From contig NZ_FPBP01000007.1 of assembly GCF_900116705.1 (NCBI RefSeq), positions 62,001 through 126,000 on the forward strand: a stretch of DNA of 64,000 nt, read 5' to 3'. A program made the translations under genes and the position numbers. The notes under the pieces were generated by a model that worked only from the letters and a program-made list of their open reading frames with translations, was not told where the DNA came from and ran no database searches. This stretch comes from Halomonas korlensis. Lineage in GTDB: Bacteria; Pseudomonadota; Gammaproteobacteria; Pseudomonadales; Halomonadaceae. Position 1 is the stretch's first letter; every line of letters begins with the position of its first letter. Positions 53,050-59,276 of this stretch are shown piece by piece.

Positions 53050-53070
53050 CAATTACGGCTGTAGTAGTAG
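53050..53070 (-). repeat. Right terminal inverted repeat of the IS
   Basis: 21 bases identical to the reverse complement of 51670-51690; the downstream gene begins 8 bases after it. Confidence 0.88.
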
Positions 53071-53078
53071 AAGCTCCC

Positions 53079-53450
53079 ATGATCGCCGTCATCTTCGAAG
53101 TCGTGCCGCACCCTGACCAGCGCGACCACTATCTCGATATCGCCGCCGGCCTGCGCCCGCTGCTGGAGGAGATCGATGGCTTCATCTCCATCGAGCGCTT
53201 CGAGAGCCTGGCTCAGCCGGGCAAGCTGCTCTCGCTTTCCTTCTGGCGCGACGAGGAGGCCATCACCGAATGGTGCCGGGTCGAACGCCACCGCGTCGCC
53301 CAGTCCCTGGGCCGCGAGGCAGTCTTCGAGGACTACCGCCTGCGCGTGGCCGCGGTGATCCGCGACTATGGCCTGGACGACCGCGAGCAGGCGCCGACGG
53401 ACAGCCGCGAACGACATGACTCGGCGCCTCGCTCAAGGCCAAGCGCATGA
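53079..53450 (+). CDS. Antibiotic-biosynthesis-monooxygenase (ABM) fold protein with altered tail
   Basis: This 123-aa small ferredoxin-like fold protein reads MIAVIFEVVPHPDQRDHYLD then LRPLLEEIDGFISIERFESL, then LSLSFWRDEEAITEWCRVERH, the usual ABM core of about 100 residues. The last nine or so codons come from the adjacent liuE remnant, so the natural C-terminus is gone. The start is 8 bases from the IS end and has no visible ribosome site; the original promoter was probably lost. Family members are heme- or quinol-related monooxygenases of varied function. Confidence 0.75.
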   Translation: MIAVIFEVVPHPDQRDHYLDIAAGLRPLLEEIDGFISIERFESLAQPGKLLSLSFWRDEEAITEWCRVERHRVAQSLGREAVFEDYRLRVAAVIRDYGLDDREQAPTDSRERHDSAPRSRPSA

Positions 53451-53760
53451 TCGAAGCCGTGAGCTGAGACATTGTCGACGCCGGCGCTATAAGTCCATAA
53501 ATCATCACAACAGATTGTCCCCCCGACCCGCATGACCTTTCCTTGTTGGTGACCAAACCGTCGCCGGCCTCGGCGGCTGCCCCTACGCCAAGGGAGTCTC
53601 CGGCAACGTGGCGAGTGAAGACGTGGTCTACCTGCTCGATGGCCTCGCCATCGAAAGCGGCATCGACCTCGACAAGCTCGCTGAAACCGGCACCTGGATC
53701 ACCCAGACCATCGGGCGGCCGAATCGATCGAAGGTGGGCGTGGCACTGGCGGCGATGTAA
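53426..53760 (+). pseudogene. liuE: Decayed second copy of the liuE 3' end
   Basis: Two blocks match the HMG-CoA lyase gene. 53426-53478 encodes LKAKRMIEAVS followed by a stop where liuE has LKAKRMVEAVNRDIP. 53559-53760 encodes AGLGGCPYAKGVSGNVASED to the natural end. Between them about 80 unrelated bases replace about 95 bases of gene. The copy is similar but not identical to the intact liuE, so it is an old duplicate or came from a related strain. Confidence 0.88.
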
Positions 53761-53780
53761 TTGATCTACCAGAACGAAAC

Positions 53781-53813
53781 GCCCCCGAGCCAGATGACTG
53801 ACTCGGGGGCTTT
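53781..53813 (+). terminator. liuE-type terminator copy B, abutting an attC
   Basis: A GCCCCCGAG / CTCGGGGGC stem has the same inner sequence as copy A (CCAGATGACTGA) and a TTT tail. An attC follows 10 bases later, reproducing the arrangement at 44790-44927. Confidence 0.85.
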
Positions 53814-53823
53814 GGTCGTGGAT

Positions 53824-53899
53824 GATTAACGCCTGCCATCACCGGTGACAAGACCGTAGCGAAATGGCGTTTGGCATCCGGTGCATGGCTTGGTTAACT
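53824..53899 (-). repeat. Integron attC site B3 (76 bp)
   Basis: The minus strand opens AGTTAAC (53899-53893) and ends GTTAATC (53830-53824), each one base off consensus. GCCATGCACCGG near the start pairs with CCGGTGATGGC near the end. The antitoxin stop (53900-53898) touches it. Confidence 0.8.
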
Positions 53900-54170
53900 A
53901 CCGATCCTCATGCAAGCGACCTTCTACATATTTATGGAGGATGCTGGCAACAAGGGTTTGGTATGGAATACCTTCGGCCAGAGCTTTCTTCTGAAGCCCA
54001 CGAAGATCCTTGGAAGAAAGCCAGATGTTAATACGGGCATCTTTCTTGAACATCGCCTCGGCGTACTGTTGATGCCGCGCTTTCCTATCCTCGCTGTCTG
54101 GCGACCGCTGCAGTTCTCCTGCATCAAATGCATCCAGAATTTCCTGCTCTTCTTTATCCAGCCTACTCAT
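53898..54170 (-). CDS. Ribbon-helix-helix antitoxin of a BrnT-like toxin system
   Basis: The protein is 90 aa. The N-terminal half is acidic (LDKEEQEILDAFDAGELQRS); the C-terminal half INIWLSSKDLRGLQKKALAEGIPYQTLVASILHKYVEG is a CopG/Arc-type ribbon-helix-helix that binds DNA and dimerises. It overlaps the toxin gene by four bases (ATGA, 54167-54170) and follows it. Probably neutralises the toxin and represses the pair. Cassette gene; intact. Confidence 0.85.
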   Translation of the reverse strand: MSRLDKEEQEILDAFDAGELQRSPDSEDRKARHQQYAEAMFKKDARINIWLSSKDLRGLQKKALAEGIPYQTLVASILHKYVEGRLHEDR

Positions 54171-54445
54171 TTTGGACCTCCCAAATAGGTTTTGGTCGCT
54201 TTCCGGCTCGGGATGACCGTTTTTAGAAAAAACTCATCCTCTGTCTCTACAAAGGGCACCAAATACGCATACCTTTCTATTTCAATCACATGAATTCGTT
54301 GACCCGGATACCTCTCCCGATTCGGATGCTCGAATGTATCCAAGATACCTCCAACCGAGATGTGCAAAACCACATCCTCGAAAGGGACGTGCCTTCCCAT
54401 TTGGAGAAATTTGTTCTTCTCTGGGTTCCATGTGATCGGTTTCAT
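54167..54445 (-). CDS. BrnT-like toxin (RelE-superfamily, cassette)
   Basis: The protein is 92 aa from the ATG at 54445. ITWNPEKNKFLQMGRHVPFEDVVLHIS and the C-terminal FFLKTVIPSRKATKTYLGG match a family that pairs with RHH antitoxins, resembling BrnT in order and fold. The toxin-first order is as in brnTA. Predicted ribosome-dependent or free RNase; catalytic residues not identified. Its leader after attC B2 is 41 bases. Confidence 0.78.
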   Translation of the reverse strand: MKPITWNPEKNKFLQMGRHVPFEDVVLHISVGGILDTFEHPNRERYPGQRIHVIEIERYAYLVPFVETEDEFFLKTVIPSRKATKTYLGGPK

Positions 54446-54485
54446 GAGTCAAAGCATAGCACGTTGTGTGCTTTTTGTACTCAAG

Positions 54486-54563
54486 TGCTAACCCAAAGCT
54501 TTGCGGTAATTTTGGAGCCGCGAAATGGTGGAAAAGTTGTACGGCAACAGCGGCTGGTTATGC
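54486..54563 (-). repeat. Possible attC site B2 (78 bp, degenerate)
   Basis: The minus strand opens GCATAAC (54563-54557) and ends GTTAGCA (54492-54486). The ends fit loosely and internal pairing is weak (AACC...AGC with GCT...GGGTT). Placement just after the toxin pseudogene and before the next leader supports it. Confidence 0.45.
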
Positions 54564-54564
54564 A

Positions 54565-54825
54565 TTATTCGTAGTGGCTTCAGAGCCGGAGAACCTTCAC
54601 CACCTTCTCTTCTTCAATCACCTAGTACACCAGACGATGCCGGATATTGATGCGGCGTGAATACGCCCCGGCAAGATCACCAATGGGCTTCACGAACGGC
54701 GGCTTGCGGTAGGGATCCTCCGCGATCAGTGCCAACAGTTGCTGGGCGTTTGGCTTGAGGCCACTGGAGGCCAGCTTCTTCGCATCTTTCTGGGCTTGCC
54801 TGGTGTAAACCAGCTTCCAAGTCAC
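54565..54825 (-). pseudogene. Nonsense-mutated YoeB/Txe-family toxin
   Basis: A GTG start at 54825 overlaps the antitoxin stop. MTWKLVYTRQAQKDAKKLASSGLK then RRINIRHRLVY is a YoeB/Txe endoribonuclease. The frame then has TAG (54624-54622), continues VIEEEKVVKVLRL, meets TGA (54582-54580), and ends SHYE at a TAA (54567-54565). Family members read Gln and Trp at those two codons, so single-base changes killed the C-terminus with its catalytic His/Tyr. Confidence 0.85.
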
Positions 54826-55064
54826 CAGTCCAGCTCCTCATTGCACTGAGCCACGGGGGTATCCATTCCTTCACGAATAGACTCACGCATCCCCGGCACA
54901 GAGAGCAGGTAAAGCGTTTACCGAATTGTCGACCAATCTTCCTCGGACACGAGAACAGCCCTGTTCCGTTTACTCATGATAACGATGGGTTGGTGGGACT
55001 CGGCGGTTTCATCGATCAACCGGTAAAGGTTACTGTGCGCCTCTGTTGCTGTGATTTCGGTCAT
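54822..55064 (-). pseudogene. Nonsense-mutated YefM-type antitoxin
   Basis: From the ATG at 55064 it reads MTEITATEAHSNLYRLIDETAESHQPIVIM, the Phd/YefM fold, to a TAA at 54920-54918 (codon 49). It then continues in frame TLYLLSVPGMRESIREGMDT to NEELDW and a TGA overlapping the toxin start. The intact protein would have 80 residues, as YefM does. The surviving 48 residues keep the DNA-binding half but lose the toxin-binding half. Confidence 0.85.
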
Positions 55065-55136
55065 GACGCACTTCTTGAGCGTTTAACTGTGTACCGAGTG
55101 TACGCCTTTGGGTGCGTACCTCAAGACGCACGTCTT

Positions 55137-55217
55137 GCGTAACGACGCCAGCATGCGCTGCTAAAAATGGAAGCGAAGCCGAAAAAGAAAGCCGTCTTAT
55201 AACTGGCCTGGTTAGCG
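55137..55217 (-). repeat. Possible attC site B1 (81 bp, degenerate)
   Basis: The minus strand opens CGCTAAC (55217-55211) and ends GTTACGC (55143-55137). AGGCCAG near one end and CTGGCG near the other can pair. It lies 85 bases after the SIR2 gene, further than in array A, and before the yefM leader. Confidence 0.5.
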
Positions 55218-55301
55218 GGGACGAATGCATAACCTGTCCTTCAGTGCCTGCCCTAGATCGCTGTTCATGCCTATTTAATTTCTCGAACACAAACATGCAT
55301 C

Positions 55302-57710
55302 TTATGCTTTTAAATCAAGCAGTGATGCGAGCTTCCGTTCGTACTTTATTACATAACGACTTATGTCGGGATCTCCAACCCTCGTCTCAGCCTCTTTTAA
55401 CTTTTCAAGTGAGCGATCAATGATCTCAAAGCAACCGGACAGTTCGCACATTGCTATCCCCACATCGCAAAACGAAGACAGAACATACTTATTATCGCTG
55501 TAACGCTCAACCAAAGTTTCAGCCAGCTCAGACGCATGTTGAAGTATTACCCTCCGATCCTCAAGCATAAGCCCGTTAGTCTTCTGTGCCCTCTCGACCA
55601 TCAACTTCACTTTATATCTTTCCACAGAAGGATCCCTGCGAAAGTCCTTTTCAAATATTCTAATCTCAGTTTCAGCCTTATCGAACTCACCCATCTCTAT
55701 GAGGTTCCTGATCAATCTATGTCGAGGTAATCGTTCACCAGGCGCCACTGACATCATTCTACGCAGGATATGATTCCTTTTACCTTTATCAGGTATGCTG
55801 TGAATGCCACCATCCACGCTGCACAACTCCCTAATACTTCTTATCTCGATCTCGTATGTAGGAGATATAGCATCAATGACAGACTCAAAAAGCTTATAGA
55901 GCTCTTCCTTGTCGTCAAATTTATATTTAGCTATTATTCCCACAATAATACTATGCCTACCTTTCCAGCCATATATTCCCTCCCTTTCACTTACTGTATA
56001 CTCTGTTACTATGTCAGTAAGTTTCGCAAGGACCACTGGAATCATTGACGGATCAACGTTTAGCATTCTTATTACTAACTGACGATGAACGCGGACTCCC
56101 GCATTTTCCATAGCGGCCACAAGCCTATATATCTCTTGAGAATTATCGTCGAGTTCGGAATATTCTCTGAGTATGATGTCATCAAACTTTTCTGACGCGA
56201 ATATGTTTTTCAAGCAGACAAACATATCCGAATCACATCTATCCACTAGACGCCGACGCCGCTCGTATCTCGAAAATCCGCTAAAGGACTCTTCCGCCAA
56301 TCGATTTAACTCAGAATTACTTTCTACCAATGAGATGAGGCTTTCAATCTCTTTTCTATCGAGACGCTCAAGCCTCTTTTCAATGCCGAGCCGAAAAATT
56401 GAGGGACTTTTTACTCTAGGCAACCACTGATTTGTTACAGAGGCTAGTATTAAATATAGATTTTTAACTCCATCTACCGCGATCCGATCGGCTAAAATAT
56501 TAACCTTATTCAAATAAGAATGGGCATCATCAACAAAAACCACCGTTTTCCGATCATCTCCATGGCTTTTTGCATAAGCTAGCCACGCGTCCGGATTGAA
56601 GTCATAGTCTGAATTATGCTCAAAACAGTCAAATCCCCTATCGTATAGAGATTTTACCAATTGTCGAGCTGCCGTAGTTTTACCAACACCACTAGCTCCT
56701 AGTATCGTATAAAATCTAGGCCCTTCTCCATTGACTTTTTCTCCTAGCAAGTCGACAATCGTTCTTTCAAAAGTCATTTTACTCGATATATCAGCATATG
56801 TAGCGGCAGATCCATTATACATTGCGCTTACATTCGAATCGCTATTTATTAAGTTCTCTACCACAAAAGTAACAGGTACAAGGTCCGGATATTTTTCAAT
56901 TGTAGAGCTATCTGTACTATAAACAACATCAGTATCAGGAGCATACCTGCTTAGGCTATTAAAGAAACTATCAATTCCTCCAAAGCAGACTGTAACTCCC
57001 TTAGACTCAAGCATTCTCGCCCTATTATTGTCTTCCTTGAACATGAATAAGTATATCTTGCAAATTGATGCGCTTTCCTTTTTTATTCTTAAGGCGCGCT
57101 CTACTATTTCTTTAATAGCTGGATCACTAAGTGAATAACCAATTATTATTAGGTGTGAGTCAGAAAGGTCTGATTTCAGCCTGTCGTAAATATAATCCCT
57201 ATATTCTTCCGTATCCTGATAATCACTTTCCGTTATAACAATCTTGGATGCATCGCCAAAAGACTTATCTTTTTCTAAAGTGCCATGTATTTTAAATAGC
57301 TTTTGAGAAGAAGGCGCAGCCGTGGCGTCAAAATCAAAATTTGACGTGTAAACTTTTAAGTCTTTTCCTTTTCTTCGGTATGACTCCTCAACGACGTTGT
57401 CGTAATTAGTAGTGTATATTGATTTCCAGTTATACAAGGGAAGGTTTAACATTCCTCCGCTAGGCCTTACATTTTTAAGAGACTCTCGAAGAAAACGTAT
57501 TAGATCTCGTCTGTCATGATCTTCGCATATAAACTCTGTAATCTCAGAAAGCTCATAATCAGAACTATCGATACCAAACTTCTTGGACAGAGCGCTAATT
57601 AATTTGCTAACCGAGGGAGCATTGGACGGTATTGAGGCTCCTGCACCAAAAAAAAGTATGCTTTTTTCAGGTTCAATCCGAGAAGCAAGCGTATCGATTT
57701 CTACCGGCAT
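55302..57710 (-). CDS. SIR2-domain STAND NTPase, candidate anti-phage protein (cassette gene)
   Basis: The protein is 802 aa from the ATG at 57710 (AGAGGTGG upstream; a TTG at 57800 adds 30 codons). Residues 15-205 form a SIR2 NAD+-binding domain: FFGAGAS (20-26), YTTNYD (99-104), His142 in KIHGT, GYSLSD (191-196). Residues 310-560 are a P-loop NTPase: GASGVGKT (338-345), Walker B VVFVDD (390-395). The C-terminal 240 residues are helical, as in STAND sensors. SIR2-STAND proteins of the Avs5-like kind sense phage proteins and deplete NAD+. The catalytic residues look complete. AT-rich; first cassette behind attI B. Confidence 0.85.
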   Translation of the reverse strand: MPVEIDTLASRIEPEKSILFFGAGASIPSNAPSVSKLISALSKKFGIDSSDYELSEITEFICEDHDRRDLIRFLRESLKNVRPSGGMLNLPLYNWKSIYTTNYDNVVEESYRRKGKDLKVYTSNFDFDATAAPSSQKLFKIHGTLEKDKSFGDASKIVITESDYQDTEEYRDYIYDRLKSDLSDSHLIIIGYSLSDPAIKEIVERALRIKKESASICKIYLFMFKEDNNRARMLESKGVTVCFGGIDSFFNSLSRYAPDTDVVYSTDSSTIEKYPDLVPVTFVVENLINSDSNVSAMYNGSAATYADISSKMTFERTIVDLLGEKVNGEGPRFYTILGASGVGKTTAARQLVKSLYDRGFDCFEHNSDYDFNPDAWLAYAKSHGDDRKTVVFVDDAHSYLNKVNILADRIAVDGVKNLYLILASVTNQWLPRVKSPSIFRLGIEKRLERLDRKEIESLISLVESNSELNRLAEESFSGFSRYERRRRLVDRCDSDMFVCLKNIFASEKFDDIILREYSELDDNSQEIYRLVAAMENAGVRVHRQLVIRMLNVDPSMIPVVLAKLTDIVTEYTVSEREGIYGWKGRHSIIVGIIAKYKFDDKEELYKLFESVIDAISPTYEIEIRSIRELCSVDGGIHSIPDKGKRNHILRRMMSVAPGERLPRHRLIRNLIEMGEFDKAETEIRIFEKDFRRDPSVERYKVKLMVERAQKTNGLMLEDRRVILQHASELAETLVERYSDNKYVLSSFCDVGIAMCELSGCFEIIDRSLEKLKEAETRVGDPDISRYVIKYERKLASLLDLKA

Positions 57711-58020
57711 ATTAACTACCCACCTCTTTCTTCTAAATTCATTTAAGGACTGTCTCTCAGACTTTACTCGGATCCCACTTCCAAACAGATAAGTCTCCAA
57801 TATTGAAACTTTTTTCTAGCAAGTGTTAGATTACGCGCTCGTTTTTACACTTGAATGTACGTGCACGTTCAACATTTTTATCCAGCATGTGCTTTTAATC
57901 CTAAATTCCTGATTTTTATAAAAAGTATAGCTCGACAGCCTCTGCTGGCTTTGCGTGCTTACGCGCTTTTTCAGAACCCATAATATTGCATGCGTATCCA
58001 TGCACATTGAGGAGCCGAGT
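57711..58020. other. attI / integrase-promoter region of integron B
   Basis: No gene is intact between the SIR2 ATG and integrase fragment B. Sequence from about 57821 to 58020 is homologous to 49090-49292 in integron A (for example AGTATAGCTCGACAGCCTCT against AGCATAGCTCGGCCACCTAT). It loses similarity beyond TTCTAGC (57814-57820), the point matching the attI core in A; there G(C)TAGAA replaces GTTRRRY. GTTGAAC (minus, 57873-57867) is shared with A. Confidence 0.65.
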
Positions 58021-58250
58021 ATGGATGCGCACCGCAGGCCACCAAAGCTGATGGACCGGGTGAAGGCGACCATCCGCGTGAAGCGCTACAGCCCACGTAC
58101 CGAGAAGACCTATTGCTACTGGATACAGCCACTTCATCCGTTTCCATGGCGTGCCACACCCTGCCAACATGGGAGCCAATGAGGTTCAGGCATTTCTCGA
58201 GCACCTTACGGGGTAGCGTCATGTGGCGACGGCCTCGACACAGAATCAAG
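58021..58250 (+). pseudogene. intI: Truncated, frameshifted integron integrase IntI (copy B)
   Basis: It starts MDAHRRPPKLMDRVKATIRV then KRYSPRTEKTYCYWI, then shifts frame (HFIRFHGVPHPANMGANEVQ in another frame), has an in-frame TAG after FLEHLTG, and ends at STQNQAL, where it meets the stop of the cold-shock/DUF1294 gene. Only the N-terminal domain survives. Diverged from copy A, so the two are not a recent duplicate. Confidence 0.88.
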
Positions 58251-58256
58251 CTCTTC

Positions 58257-58871
58257 CTAGCCCAACCGCAAATTCACCAGAAAGCTCGCTGTCTCGCCTG
58301 TATAGAGTAACCACGCGAGTGCTGCACAGTTGGCCGTTGCCGCGCACCAGAATATGACCTGAAAGGGTTGCTTCCTGGTTTTGTGCCGAAAGAAGCGCTG
58401 CGCCACCAGCGCACCTGGCCAGCCACCAATCAGGCCTCCGAACAGAAGGGTGGCTTCTGGTGTGCGCCTTCTGCCCTTCTGTGCAGCGGCTTTGTCAAAG
58501 CCATACATGGCGAACGTAATCACGCTCAGCAGCGCGTATGCCCCGACAAGCGTCAAGGGGACGTGGCCCACAGCGTTCAAGGCCGCCAGGAGTGCGAAGA
58601 ACGCAGCGGCCACACCGCATGCCATTACCAGCCCTTTGGAACGAGCGGACGCATAACGTGCCGCTTTCTGGAAAAGCACCTTTTGTGCCCTCAGCCTGTT
58701 CCGGCTGTCGCGGGTGACGTGGTAGGTAACCGGCTCGTTCACCCTTGGTCGGCGCCCGCCACCGGGAAAGGCGCTGATGTGGACGAACACGCGAGGGCCA
58801 CCTGCCGTTGGCGCGATAAACCCGAAGCCCTTGCCGTCGTTCCAGTCTTTGAGCTTGCCTTCGTGCCGCAT
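58257..58871 (-). CDS. Cold-shock domain / DUF1294 membrane protein
   Basis: The protein is 204 aa from the ATG at 58871; a longer frame to 59084 lacks support. Residues 1-70 are a cold-shock OB fold (MRHEGKLKDWNDGKGFGFIAP then RVFVHISAFPGGGRRP). Residues 85-200 are a DUF1294 membrane domain with GFDKAAAQKGRRRTPEATLLFGGLIGGWPGALVAQRFFRHKTRKQPFQ. This CSD-DUF1294 fusion is common in proteobacteria; role unknown. Its 3' end touches integrase fragment B. Confidence 0.9.
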   Translation of the reverse strand: MRHEGKLKDWNDGKGFGFIAPTAGGPRVFVHISAFPGGGRRPRVNEPVTYHVTRDSRNRLRAQKVLFQKAARYASARSKGLVMACGVAAAFFALLAALNAVGHVPLTLVGAYALLSVITFAMYGFDKAAAQKGRRRTPEATLLFGGLIGGWPGALVAQRFFRHKTRKQPFQVIFWCAATANCAALAWLLYTGETASFLVNLRLG

Positions 58872-59199
58872 GTGGTTATCTCGGGCTAAACGGTGGAGTA
58901 GCTGAACGCCCAGGCGCGGCCGAGTCAACTTTCGGTTAAATATATCGCTGGGGGTTTTTTTACGGCTGGATCGGTGAGGTAGGAAAATAAGAGACGGGCA
59001 CGCTACCGCCCCTACCCAGCACAAGGGATGATGGCAAGCGTCATCACTTGTGTGGCAGCCCTTGCGTAAGTATTGGTCACGCAAGCCGTCTGCTGCGGCT
59101 TTTCGCTAACCCTAATCAACCGCTACGTTCAGAGCAACGCCAACGAAAGCATGAGGCGGCAATACGCCGCTGCTCTTGATCTGGGTCTGCCATACGAAA
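58872..59199. other. Gene-free stretch between DUF1294 gene and katG
   Basis: Apart from the 19-base string at 58999-59017 shared with 49660-49678, and the promoter of the upstream gene, I see nothing that supports a gene here. Open frames in it are short and lack codon bias. Confidence 0.5.
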
Positions 59200-59233
59200 A
59201 ACCCCGGAGGCTGGGTGTCCAGCCTCCGGGGTT
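59200..59233. terminator. katG terminator
   Basis: A 15-bp stem (AACCCCGGAGGCTGG with its complement) and a GTGT loop lie 44 bases past the katG stop. On the minus strand TTTTT ends the stem; the + strand also has a T-rich tail, so it may work both ways. Confidence 0.88.
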
Positions 59234-59276
59234 CTTTTCTTCAGCGGGAGTCATCCTCCCGCTGTGGACCTAAGAC

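Larger units (their letters stand above)
51670..53070 (-). mobile_element. IS701-type insertion sequence (1401 bp)
   Basis: The element is bounded by 21-bp perfect inverted repeats (51670-51690 and 53050-53070, CTACTACTACAGCCGTAATT outermost) with one transposase gene on the minus strand. No target-site duplication is visible in the flanks, so flanking DNA may have been lost or rearranged after insertion. It separates the LysE/terminator remnants from the monooxygenase-like gene at 53079. Confidence 0.88.

Noticed and set aside
51660..53080. Target-site duplication of the IS701-type element
   Set aside because: Flanking bases (TTGA left, AAGC right) do not repeat; CTACTAC/GTAGTAG strings are part of the inverted repeats.
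44800..58300. Prophage or ICE interpretation of the accessory region
   Set aside because: No phage structural, replication or conjugation gene is present, and no intact site-specific recombinase; integron features explain the layout.
58870..58935. GGTTAAAT near 58930 as a further attC
   Set aside because: One end fits GTTRRRY but there is no matching RYYYAAC end, no internal pairing, and it lies outside the integrase.
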